Shown: in pieces, positions 47,008 to 54,677 of the stretch
How the letters are laid out: every line of letters begins with the position of its first letter
Numbering within the stretch: position 1 is the first letter of the stretch
Assembly: GCA_035550515.1 (NCBI GenBank)
Contig: DASZOZ010000039.1
Location: 124,001 to 188,000, forward strand
Direction: 5' to 3'
DNA length: 64,000 nucleotides
Source: DATARH01 sp035550515
GTDB lineage: Bacteria; Pseudomonadota; Alphaproteobacteria; ATCC43930; CGMCC-115725
The notes under the pieces: model-generated
Told to the model about the DNA's origin: nothing
Seen by the model: the letters and a program-made list of their open reading frames with translations, nothing else
Database searches by the model: none
Position numbers and translations under genes: made by a program

Positions 47008-47997
47008 TTAGTTCCTCGCCCCGAGCCATTCGAGTGTAGTGCCGTGCGGGTCCGTCCAGGCAACCGGCGAACCGTTCACCGACAACAGATATTGCCCCGG
47101 CATACTGGCCTCACCGGCTCGACCCGCAATCTGCGGCAGTAAGCGCGGGTTCTCATTGGAGACCCAATAGTCGCACAAGGCCATCGCGCGTTCGCCGAAC
47201 GCCTCGCGCTCCGACCGCTCCGGGATATAGGCGAGAACCGCCGTGTGGAAGATCACGAGCGTCGCATCCTGCGGGGCGTCAGCGCAGAGATGAGCAAGGC
47301 CGTCACCGCGTAGATCGCCATGCTCAATTCGCGGTCGGCAGGCCGCTGCGATTTTCAATGCCTTCCGCAGATTGGCGCGTCGCTGTGTTTGCTCGGGCCA
47401 GACCAAGGTCGCCAGCCAATCGGCTTGTACAGAGTCGGACGCATCCAGTGGGTTGAGGTCGAGGCCAGCCCGCCAGACGATCTTCGGAAGCGAGGTGGGG
47501 ATCGGGGTCGCCGCGTTGATCGCGCAGGCGAAGACGGGTGGGGATGATCCCACCGTGTCCGGGCGGATGATGTGGCCGGCATAATCATAGGCGTAGAAAT
47601 CGGGGAGGAGACAGAGCCCGGCGGATGCACCAACCTCAATCAGCGCGAGCGGTTGCGGTAGCTGCGCGAGAACCGGCAACAGCGTCGCACATCGTGCCGG
47701 TTCGTTCGTCTGCGTCGAATGCGTCAGCACGACGGAGCGGACAGCATCAAGGTTCGCAAGCAGATTTTCACGAAAATCCGGCCAGCCAGTCGCCAGTCCG
47801 CACACATGGCGAACGGACGCCAATAGGAGATTGGGTTGCCATTTGTCGGGCGGCAATGTCGCCAAGAAGGAGAGCGTTTCCCTGTTATCCGCGACCCCAT
47901 GCGAGATCGCCTCGTAGAGCGGCGACCGACCGCGAAATTCCTCATCCGCGAAGCGCCTGTAGAGCGCCGATAACCGCGAAAGCACGTCCCCGGTCAT
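47008..47997 (-). CDS. DUF2332 family protein
   Basis: A 329-residue protein of the DUF2332 family. Seen are RFADEEFRGRSPLYEAISHG, PPDKWQPNLLLASVRHVCGL, the SAM-site-like IEVGASAGLCLLPDFYAYDY and LNPLDASDSVQADWLATLVW. The family is widespread in proteobacteria and actinobacteria and lacks a defined biochemical role; the GASAGL glycine-rich turn hints at a methyltransferase fold, which is an inference. ATG at 47997. It is followed on the left by an AT-rich gap and preceded on the right by an EamA relic. Confidence 0.82.
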   Translation of the reverse strand: MTGDVLSRLSALYRRFADEEFRGRSPLYEAISHGVADNRETLSFLATLPPDKWQPNLLLASVRHVCGLATGWPDFRENLLANLDAVRSVVLTHSTQTNEPARCATLLPVLAQLPQPLALIEVGASAGLCLLPDFYAYDYAGHIIRPDTVGSSPPVFACAINAATPIPTSLPKIVWRAGLDLNPLDASDSVQADWLATLVWPEQTQRRANLRKALKIAAACRPRIEHGDLRGDGLAHLCADAPQDATLVIFHTAVLAYIPERSEREAFGERAMALCDYWVSNENPRLLPQIAGRAGEASMPGQYLLSVNGSPVAWTDPHGTTLEWLGARN

Positions 47998-48042
47998 CTT
48001 GCACTCCTATGGGCCACGAGAACTGTCAAGGTCCCTCTGCCT

Positions 48043-48250
48043 CCACTTGCAATGTAGACACCAGCCGAAATCAGAAGCATTGCGAACCAGTCACTGGTCA
48101 CTGGCCATTCGCGTAGGACAGGAATCGCCAAGATCGCGGTTATCGCGGGGGCGAGGGCTGCGAATGCTGAGCCGCTCGATGCACCACGTACACCGGCACG
48201 TAAGTGATTAGTGAGCCGATTGACCACTACAAGGCCGCAAACGCCACAAG
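48043..48250 (-). pseudogene. EamA transporter relic with internal deletion
   Basis: The minus frame encodes SGSAFAALAPAITAILAIPV and LISAGVYIASGG, closely matching the 3' end of the intact EamA gene at 49519; 48043-48095 and 49586-49638 are identical over 53 bp. Near 48188 the match jumps to a more upstream part of the transporter (GTACACCGGCACGTAAGTGA against GTAGACTGGCACGTAGGTGA at 49856), so about 140 bp between are missing. This is a broken paralogue. The rest of the gene is not present. Confidence 0.85.
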
Positions 48251-48401
48251 ACAATTTTAGGGCCACAAAATCTGATCCAAGTGTGATTTGAGGCCGCTAT
48301 CGGGTGGCGGATCAAATCACATTGGCATCAGCTTCGGAGCCATTGCCGGATCAGCCAGTTGCCTGATTGAAGTTCAGTGCTTGCGGTTTGAGAACGACCA
48401 A

Positions 48402-49232
48402 TCACCTGCCTTTCGACGCGCCGTCCGAGGTCCGAATGGAGTTATAGATCATGTCCGGGCCGAGTCCTTCGCCCGTGGGCCAGCAAACCGCACCAAAGTC
48501 GTTGATGGCGACCTGACCGAACATGCTGTCGTCGAGCGAGTCTATTTGGGAGCGAACGTCTATGGTCCCGGTCAATCCGTCGTCAAACTCGACGTGCAGC
48601 ATGAATCCCGGCAGAGCGGAGACCCGATAGATTCGCGGCATGTTGAGACCGACCTGAACTTCTATCTCCTCGATTTTGCCGTCCGAGAGCCGGAATATTC
48701 GATCCTGTGGGATTGGCAGGGCCAGTGAGAGTGAGCGCGGCATGGCCGCGTAAAGCCCCCGTAGAACGCGAGCTACGATCCCGTGGGTGACGACAATCAG
48801 CGCCGGATGGTCGGCTATTTCAGACAACCAGCCAGCAAGGCGGCTTTCAAATGCCAAATAATTTTCGCCGTCCGGTGCGCAGAAGCACCAGTTATGTCGT
48901 CCATCCCCGTCAAAGGTGCCCGGTGTGAGCGCAACAATCTCAGCCTGACTAAGTCCCTCCCATCCACCGATTGAGACCTCGCACAGCCGCTCGTCAAGCC
49001 GAACAGGCGGAACTGTTTCATCAAAACACTCGCGGATGATCTCAGCGGTGCGGCTGGCGCGCGGCTGCGGACTTGAAACGATCTCGACCGAATGTGCTTC
49101 GAGCAACGTATTTAGCCGACGCCCAATCGATTGCGCCTGAGCAGTACCCCGTTCGGTCAGCGGTGAGTCACGCCGTCCGTGATAGCGCTGTTCGAGATTC
49201 GCAACCGTTTCACCATGACGGACGAGCATCAT
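48402..49232 (-). CDS. Histidine phosphatase fused to a DUF2442 domain
   Basis: A 276-residue protein with two parts. Residues 1-190 are a histidine phosphatase: MMLVRHGETVANLEQRYHGR holds the RHG nucleophile motif, SSPQPRASRTAEIIRECF the second Arg region, and VVTHGIVARVLRGLYAAM the second catalytic His. The last 75 residues (MPRIYRVSALPGFMLHVEFD onward) are a DUF2442 domain, which normally starts its own gene with this same MPRIY. A Met at the junction suggests a fusion by stop-codon loss. The start is taken at 49232, with GGAGG eight bases upstream, over the ATG at 49268. Substrate unknown. Confidence 0.8.
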   Translation of the reverse strand: MMLVRHGETVANLEQRYHGRRDSPLTERGTAQAQSIGRRLNTLLEAHSVEIVSSPQPRASRTAEIIRECFDETVPPVRLDERLCEVSIGGWEGLSQAEIVALTPGTFDGDGRHNWCFCAPDGENYLAFESRLAGWLSEIADHPALIVVTHGIVARVLRGLYAAMPRSLSLALPIPQDRIFRLSDGKIEEIEVQVGLNMPRIYRVSALPGFMLHVEFDDGLTGTIDVRSQIDSLDDSMFGQVAINDFGAVCWPTGEGLGPDMIYNSIRTSDGASKGR

Positions 49233-49292
49233 CGTCACATCCTCCGTCTGCTGTTCCGCTATGGTCATTAGGTCTCAGCCGAAGCCGGAAGG

Positions 49293-49445
49293 TCAACACG
49301 CTGCGTGGTCTCGTATCCGGTAGAAGGCGTATTGCCGATCTCCGTCAATGCCCGACCAGCGCAGGATGGCCGAGGCCAGCGTCTCGCCCCCGATTGACTT
49401 GACTGGATGCGGATAGATCGCCTTGACCCTGCCGAGATGATCCAT
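49293..49445 (-). pseudogene. MOSC-domain protein N-terminal relic
   Basis: The minus strand encodes a 50-residue fragment MDHLGRVKAIYPHPVKSIGG then IDGDRQYAFYRIRDHAAC before TGA. This is the characteristic N-terminal beta-barrel start of MOSC sulfurtransferase-like proteins (PVKSIGGE and GDRQYAF). The catalytic MOSC domain is missing and the phosphatase gene follows directly. A good ribosome site GGGAGGG lies upstream of the ATG at 49445. It is a truncated gene below usual ORF cut-offs. Confidence 0.75.
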
Positions 49446-49518
49446 TGCTACCCTCCCGGTTCACCGTCGTTTTTTGGTGGCCATTCGGTCGCTGGCTTGA
49501 CCGAGACATCTAAACCGA

Positions 49519-50457
49519 TCACCCGTTCGCTCGCCTCGCGGGCGGTTCGGGAGCCAACTCGCCTCGGTGGCCTGGCAGCACGCCCCCACTTGCAATGTAG
49601 ACACCAGCCGAAATCAGAAGCATTGCGAACCAGTCACTCGTGGCCGGCCACTCGCCAAGAATCGGAATGGCCAAGATCGCCGTTATCGCCGGGGCCAGCG
49701 CCGCGAACGCCGAGCCGTTCGATGCACCAAGAAGACTGACCGCCCTGCCCCAAAGCACAAGCGAAATCACAGCGCACAGAATCCCATGCACAAATGCTTG
49801 CAAAATAAGGTCGGGCCAGGGTGCGTCGAACAGATGGGCTCCAGAAATGATCGCGTAGACTGGCACGTAGGTGATGAGTGACCCGACCGCCGCAATAGCA
49901 GCAGCGTGAAGCCCGTCCAACCGCGCTTTCCGCATAGCCACGGTATAGCCGGCGAACAACAGCCCCGCGCTGATGAACATGGCGTGGCCGATGTTCTGCC
50001 GCGATCCGATTGCGCCGCCCGCGCCCCAGACGATGCCGAGAACACCTGCAATGACCAAGGCGAGGCCGATCCGCCTGGCGACGGTGAACCCCTCGCCCAG
50101 CACGACAGCGGCTAGGATCGCGACATAAAGAGGTATGAGCGCGGTAAATAGAGATGCGGCGTGCGCTGCTGGTGCAAATACCAAACCACCATAGGAAACC
50201 AACACCGTCGGCGCGCCGCCCAGCAAAATTCCTGCCAGTCCTGTCCACCCGAGGCGATCAAAGGCAAGCCCCTTTTTCAGCAGATATGGCAGCAAGAGCA
50301 ATCCAGCGACGCCGAAACGAATTGCCGTGATGTCCCATGGGGTGAGGCTGGTCCTTATTCCAAGCCGAACCGCCAAAACCCATGTCGCCCAAATGCTTAC
50401 GGACGCAATACCGTAGAGCGCGCCATGCACGTACTCGGAGGTTGTTGGTTTCGACAA
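49519..50457 (-). CDS. EamA/DMT-family transporter
   Basis: A 312-residue ten-helix membrane protein of the drug/metabolite transporter superfamily. Two EamA halves are visible: YGIASVSIWATWVLAVRLGI through VVLGEGFTVARRIGLALVIA, and NIGHAMFISAGLLFAGYTVA through AIPILGEWPATSDWFAMLLI. A TTG start at 50457 is chosen because AAGGAG stands seven bases upstream; a GTG at 50475 is the alternative. The 3' tail after YIASGG diverges from the relic copy. It probably exports or imports a small metabolite. Two relics of the same family flank the region. Confidence 0.87.
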   Translation of the reverse strand: MSKPTTSEYVHGALYGIASVSIWATWVLAVRLGIRTSLTPWDITAIRFGVAGLLLLPYLLKKGLAFDRLGWTGLAGILLGGAPTVLVSYGGLVFAPAAHAASLFTALIPLYVAILAAVVLGEGFTVARRIGLALVIAGVLGIVWGAGGAIGSRQNIGHAMFISAGLLFAGYTVAMRKARLDGLHAAAIAAVGSLITYVPVYAIISGAHLFDAPWPDLILQAFVHGILCAVISLVLWGRAVSLLGASNGSAFAALAPAITAILAIPILGEWPATSDWFAMLLISAGVYIASGGVLPGHRGELAPEPPARRANG

Positions 50458-50578
50458 GGATGACTCCTTCGTCACGGAAGCCTCACGGTCGATGCGAGGC
50501 GCTGTCCCTGGTCGTAGGGCGCTTGGAAATCCTTGTCGCCGAACTGCAACTCATCGTTATATCTGATGAAATATTTCG

Positions 50579-50821
50579 TCAAGAATTGATCCGAACATCG
50601 TCGCGCACGATGCCGGCAGGAGCGCCGGTATCATCGAAGACAAGCCTGATTCCCTGGGCCTCGATGGCGCGACGCAGCGCGGCCAGGACATTCTCGGTCG
50701 GGGTCCGCTGCCCAGCCTCAAATAGATAGACGGTGTTTTTGGCCACACCTGCTCGGGCCGCAAGTTCGCCCTGAGACCAGCCCAACCAGCCTCGCGCCGC
50801 GCGACTCTGCTCGGGGGTCAT
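50579..50821 (-). CDS. XRE-family helix-turn-helix regulator
   Basis: An 80-residue DNA-binding protein. WSQGELAARAGVAKNTVYLF is a classical Cro/CI helix-turn-helix, followed by EAGQRTPTENVLAALRRAIE. The C-terminal GIRLVFDDTGAPAGIVRDDV is a short tail typical of small solitary XRE regulators. ATG at 50821; no Shine-Dalgarno is visible. An inverted repeat lies 12 bases upstream and further copies follow, suggesting autoregulation. It is divergent from the exonuclease at 51058 with 236 bp between them. Confidence 0.88.
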   Translation of the reverse strand: MTPEQSRAARGWLGWSQGELAARAGVAKNTVYLFEAGQRTPTENVLAALRRAIEAQGIRLVFDDTGAPAGIVRDDVRINS

Positions 50822-50833
50822 TTGGCGATGGAT

Positions 50834-50912
50834 GATTTTTTCCCATGTGGGAAAAAATCACTTGACCGACATCTCGGGAATGGGAAAAAGTCCCATGTAT
50901 GATTTTTTCCCA
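50834..50912. promoter_or_regulatory. Operator-like inverted repeats upstream of the XRE gene
   Basis: GATTTTTTCCCA (50834-50845) and TGGGAAAAAATC (50848-50859) form a perfect 12-bp inverted repeat with a two-base spacer. TGGGAAAAA (50881-50889) and GATTTTTTCCCA (50901-50912) repeat both half-sites further upstream. The set lies between the XRE start and the divergent exonuclease, as expected for an autoregulator operator. Confidence 0.75.
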
Positions 50913-51057
50913 TCGACGGACCCAGGCTATGCCGATCACCAGCAGATGGCCTACCCGCCCGGCGCGGTGGCCTGCAACTCAAGCTGACACGACGAGCCTC
51001 TCGTCTCAACACAGTTGTAGACGCACCGCCGCCTTCCTGGTTGGCGGGAGCTAACCG

Positions 51058-52461
51058 GTGCCCTTCGTCTTCTTCGATGTCGAGACGACCGGCACGAATA
51101 CCGCGTTCGATCAGGTCGTGCAGTTCGCCGCCGTCCGCACCGACGACCGGCTGAACGAGTTAGAGGTCTTCGAGGTCCGCTCTCGGCTGCTGCCGACCGT
51201 TGTGCCGTCGCCGGTAGCTATGCGGGTAAACGGAGTGACCGTCGAGCAGCTTGCCGATCCTGCCCTACCGTCGCATTACGAGATGGTCAGACGTATACGG
51301 CAAAAGTTGTTGCCCTGGTCGCCTGCTGTATTCGTAGGCTTTAACTCGCTCGATTTCGATGAGCATATGTTGCGACAGGCGTTCTACAAGACGCTGCATC
51401 CTCCTTACCTGACAAATACCAGGGGGAACAGCCGATGTGACGCCATGCGTCTCATCCAGGCATCGACGATCTTTGCGCCCGGTGCGCTCGCGGTACCGAC
51501 AATCGATGGGACCCGGAAGACTTACAAACTCGACCGGCTCGCCCCGGCCAACGGCTTCGATCACGAAGACGCGCACGACGCTCTGGCAGATGTCAGGGCT
51601 ACAATTCACCTCTGTCGAATGCTCCGCGAAGCTGCTCCTCAATTCTGGTCATCGGCCATTCGACTGTGCCGCAAATCGGCGGCCATCGACTTCGTGATGA
51701 CCCAGCATGTGTTCGGATTGACCGAGTTCTTTTGGGGGCGGGGCTATTCGTGTGTCGTCTCGATGATCGGACACGATGACTCGAACGATAATCACCTCTA
51801 CGTCGCCAATCTTGCTGTCGATCCTCGTTCTCTGGCCGGTTTGAGTGAGCCAGCGCTACGTCTCCGAGTAGGCCAACGACCGAAACCCGTACGGTGTATC
51901 AGGGCGAACGCCGCTCCGACTCTGTGGTCGATAGATACGGAAAAAGACGAAGTATTCCCGGAGGCGCTCGGGGCGGATGTTTATGAACTAGCTCGCCGCG
52001 CAGCATTTCTCGAAGATAATGCCAATCTCCGAGCGCGCTTGATTTCTGCCTTTGAGGCCGGTCGGGAGCCTCACGAACCTTCGCCACATGTCGAGAAACA
52101 GATTTACGATGGGTTCCCCACCGATGCCGACAACACCCTGATGAATTCGTTTCACGAGGCGTCCTGGCCAGATCGACTGGCAATAGTCGAGCGGTTCCAG
52201 GACGCGCGGCTGCACGAATTGGGCTGTCGGCTCATTCATTGTGAGCGGCCCGACCTGCTCGATGACGTAGCCCGTCGCCGACATGACGAACGGATCGCTC
52301 GATGCCTGTTGGGTCTCGACAACGCTGTCGGGTGGCTCACGCTGCGCGAGGCCGTCCAACAGGCCAACGACATCCTCGTAGAGACAAACCTACCACACAT
52401 CCGGGCGCATCGTGACTTCCTCCAGCGCCGGCTCGCCGACGCGATGCGCTTGGCGCTCTGA
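51058..52461 (+). CDS. DEDDh exonuclease, exodeoxyribonuclease I-like
   Basis: A 467-residue exonuclease. MPFVFFDVETTGTNTAFDQV carries Asp7 and Glu9 of the DEDD set, VGFNSLDFDEHMLRQAFYKT the second Asp region, and HEDAHDALADVRATIHLCR the HxxxxD end. The C-terminal 270 residues are an SbcB-like accessory region without further known domains seen. GTG start at 51058 is fixed by the N-terminal motif. ExoI degrades single-stranded DNA 3' to 5'. It stands within the island, divergent from the XRE gene. Confidence 0.85.
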   Translation: MPFVFFDVETTGTNTAFDQVVQFAAVRTDDRLNELEVFEVRSRLLPTVVPSPVAMRVNGVTVEQLADPALPSHYEMVRRIRQKLLPWSPAVFVGFNSLDFDEHMLRQAFYKTLHPPYLTNTRGNSRCDAMRLIQASTIFAPGALAVPTIDGTRKTYKLDRLAPANGFDHEDAHDALADVRATIHLCRMLREAAPQFWSSAIRLCRKSAAIDFVMTQHVFGLTEFFWGRGYSCVVSMIGHDDSNDNHLYVANLAVDPRSLAGLSEPALRLRVGQRPKPVRCIRANAAPTLWSIDTEKDEVFPEALGADVYELARRAAFLEDNANLRARLISAFEAGREPHEPSPHVEKQIYDGFPTDADNTLMNSFHEASWPDRLAIVERFQDARLHELGCRLIHCERPDLLDDVARRRHDERIARCLLGLDNAVGWLTLREAVQQANDILVETNLPHIRAHRDFLQRRLADAMRLAL

Positions 52462-52698
52462 CCACGGCTGGGACGCGCTTGCGTCAAGCCTACCCTTTCG
52501 GCATCATCTCGGAGTTGTTGTGCGGCTTGGTCGCCGCCAGCGATGCGCGTTGTGCGCTGAACACAGGGTCTCCCGCCCCATGTCGGGTGGCCCGCGAAAT
52601 ACAACACCCTCACGGGAAATACGTGGGGCGCGGTTCCCTGTGTTCACGCGCGACCAACCGCCCGGCACCAGCCGAGCAGGGGAACACGGGGGCCGTCG

Positions 52699-53100
52699 AT
52701 GAGCAAAGCCAGTGTCAAACCGTGCCCATTTTGCGGCGAGGACATCCGCGCGGTCGCGATCAAGTGCAAACACTGTGGAAGTATGCTCGACGGGAGTAGC
52801 GACCCGGAGCAAATCCTCGCCGATGTCGGCGCGAACCTCTTTCGTGGGATCGAGGGTGTTGGTGGTCGATTGAAAATCACTACGCGCCGAGTGCTGTTCG
52901 AGCCGCACAAGGTCAACCTGCAAAACAACCCGGCGGAAATATTGATGACGGATATAGCCGCCGTCACGAAGCGCAACACCGGGGGACTCATCCCGAACGG
53001 GATGTCGATCCACACCAAGGGTGGCGTCGAATACAAGTTCGTCGTTTGGGGCCGGGACAAGCTGATCGACCTGATCTCTACCCGGACGGCATCCCGATGA
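52699..53100 (+). CDS. Zinc-ribbon plus GRAM/PH-like domain protein
   Basis: A 133-residue protein. PCPFCGEDIRAVAIKCKHCG is a zinc ribbon of the CxxC-CxxC type (residues 9-26). The remaining part, with GRLKITTRRVLFEPHKVNLQ and ILMTDIAAVTKRNTGGLIPN, resembles the bacterial PH/GRAM-like domain. Function unknown. The stop TGA overlaps the ATG of the next gene (ATGA), so the two are coupled. A 237-bp stretch upstream shows no other gene. Confidence 0.75.
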   Translation: MSKASVKPCPFCGEDIRAVAIKCKHCGSMLDGSSDPEQILADVGANLFRGIEGVGGRLKITTRRVLFEPHKVNLQNNPAEILMTDIAAVTKRNTGGLIPNGMSIHTKGGVEYKFVVWGRDKLIDLISTRTASR

Positions 53101-53387
53101 TACCCCTCCGGATAGTCGCAATCGCTATTGCGACTTGCAGCACATGGGGGCCAGCGGTAGCAGCCTGCTCGGAGGATGCCGCGATGGCGACCTTCCTCGA
53201 ACTGAACGCGAAGGTCGCGGATATGCTAACGGACGGCACGCCGCTGAGCGTCATCAACCAACTTCAATCGCGTGTCGTTGCGGCTCAAAGCCGGATGATG
53301 GCTGCGGGGATGCGAGGCGACATCCAGACCGAATGCGACGAGGTGGCCCGGCTGCAAGCAGCGTTCCGACAAGCAGGCATCAGATAG
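53097..53387 (+). CDS. Small secreted hypothetical protein
   Basis: A 96-residue protein with a signal peptide, MIPLRIVAIAIATCSTWGPA followed by VA, and probable cleavage before ACSEDAAM. The mature part is helical and charged (FLELNAKVADMLTDGTPLSV, ECDEVARLQAAFRQAG) with a Cys pair (ACSED and TECDE). Its ATG lies within the stop of the upstream zinc-ribbon gene (ATGA). I do not recognise the family. Confidence 0.65.
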   Translation: MIPLRIVAIAIATCSTWGPAVAACSEDAAMATFLELNAKVADMLTDGTPLSVINQLQSRVVAAQSRMMAAGMRGDIQTECDEVARLQAAFRQAGIR

Positions 53388-53398
53388 GGAGGACCTGG

Positions 53399-53716
53399 AT
53401 GGCAAGCCCTCACCAACATACCGTTGCCTATCCGGTGGAGAAGGTGATCGACGCAACGCTGCGAGCGTTGACGCAACTCCGCTACAAGATCGACAGCGTG
53501 GATCGCGAGAACGGGATAATCAACTTCAAGACGGGGATGTCGATATGGTCTTGGGGGCAGGAACTATCTGTCTTGGTGACGAAGACAGACCCGCACAACT
53601 CCGTAATTGACATCGGAAGCCGATTGAAATTCGGAGTAGCCGATTGGGGTGAGGCGTCCCGGTTGCGTACAAAACTGATCGGGTTGATCGACCAGAACCT
53701 CTCTGTCGCCGGATAG
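53399..53716 (+). CDS. Small hypothetical protein, third of a coupled trio
   Basis: A 105-residue protein, MASPHQHTVAYPVEKVIDAT onward, with two short strand-rich motifs (IINFKTGMSIWSWGQELSVL and SVIDIGSRLKFGVADWGEAS). No signal peptide or membrane helix. ATG at 53399 follows GGGAGGACC. The family is unknown to me; the TVAYPVEKVIDATLRALTQL start suggests a small alpha/beta fold. It probably shares a transcript with the two genes upstream. Confidence 0.6.
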   Translation: MASPHQHTVAYPVEKVIDATLRALTQLRYKIDSVDRENGIINFKTGMSIWSWGQELSVLVTKTDPHNSVIDIGSRLKFGVADWGEASRLRTKLIGLIDQNLSVAG

Positions 53717-53719
53717 CAG

Positions 53720-54193
53720 CTACTTCTTGAGCGCGGCTACCAACCCAATCACCACCCCGAGAAGCCCGGCGATGGAGGCTATGACCGGAGCAACGCTGCT
53801 GAGCCAAAGCCGAGAGACCTCAGAGCGCTCCTTGCGCTCCCGCCGGATCGCGTCTCGTAGTTCCACCATTGTCTTCGGACTGAGGTGAACCCCGGTATTC
53901 TTACCCCTGACCCACGTCGAGGTCTCCGGTGACTCGTCGTTGAATATGACAGGCGGGCGCGGGACAAGCAGTCGGTCCGCTTCGTCGAGAAGGTACCGCG
54001 TTTGGATCGCGGCGATCTCGTCCTCATGAAACTCCCGATCCGCCCGATAGTCCCATTCGAGGTCTTCGATTTCTTGTCGGTTTGCGTGTCGTCTGCGCGC
54101 CACAATGATCTTCGATTGTTGATCGGCCTCCCACTTTCGATGACGGCGGCGCGTCCGCCACAGTCCGAACCGGAACCGAGTGTTCTCGAACAA
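53720..54193 (-). CDS. Hypothetical protein with C-terminal membrane helix
   Basis: A 157-residue protein rich in charged residues with possible coiled coil (RRHRKWEADQQSKIIVARRR, WDYRADREFHEDEIAAIQTR). The last 30 residues, SSVAPVIASIAGLLGVVIGL then VAALKK, form one transmembrane helix, so it is probably a tail-anchored inner-membrane protein. The start is TTG at 54193, for want of a better ATG, and may lie elsewhere. The stop is 3 bp from the convergent gene. Unknown family. Confidence 0.55.
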   Translation of the reverse strand: MFENTRFRFGLWRTRRRHRKWEADQQSKIIVARRRHANRQEIEDLEWDYRADREFHEDEIAAIQTRYLLDEADRLLVPRPPVIFNDESPETSTWVRGKNTGVHLSPKTMVELRDAIRRERKERSEVSRLWLSSVAPVIASIAGLLGVVIGLVAALKK

Positions 54194-54205
54194 TGGCGGC
54201 TCTGC

Positions 54206-54460
54206 CTACGAGACCGGGTTGTCGCGCCGTTTCCGCCAGCGCTGGATGGCCGCTTTCCGAGCTATCTCCTTCCGCTGTTCGGGGCTCAGCAGCGAAGCAC
54301 GCGCCTTTCCGCCACGGCGACCGAGTTCCGCCGCCGCTGATGATGCCGCCGACTTCGGGTCTATATCTTCCTCGATTTCGCCCGTGGCGATCTTCGCCAC
54401 CTTGACCGCCGCGCCGATCACATCGCGTGGACGCTTTTCTCCTCGTGGTCCTTTCGGCAT
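54206..54460 (-). CDS. Small basic RNA/DNA-associated-type protein
   Basis: An 84-residue basic protein, MPKGPRGEKRPRDVIGAAVK then ATGEIEEDIDPKSAASSAAA, ending in SPEQRKEIARKAAIQRWRKR. I recall similar short proteins as common hypotheticals in alphaproteobacteria. No known domain. ATG at 54460 is preferred over the extended frame to 54526, since conserved-looking sequence begins there. Confidence 0.6.
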   Translation of the reverse strand: MPKGPRGEKRPRDVIGAAVKVAKIATGEIEEDIDPKSAASSAAAELGRRGGKARASLLSPEQRKEIARKAAIQRWRKRRDNPVS

Positions 54461-54677
54461 ACTCTGATCGCTCCGTCCTCGAATGGAGCAGCGCCGTCGT
54501 ATGGCGGACTGCTTACCGAAAAGCATATGGGACGAAGTGGGTGGAGCACCAGCCCTTCAGGCCCCGCCGCGCCGAGGGGCGATTTCAAACTGAGTCACTA
54601 CCCAACTTCTCGGCTATTTGACGGCGGCGGGAGAGCCGGCCTAGCCTTGCCTCTCCGATGCCGCCGGAGAACCGCCA

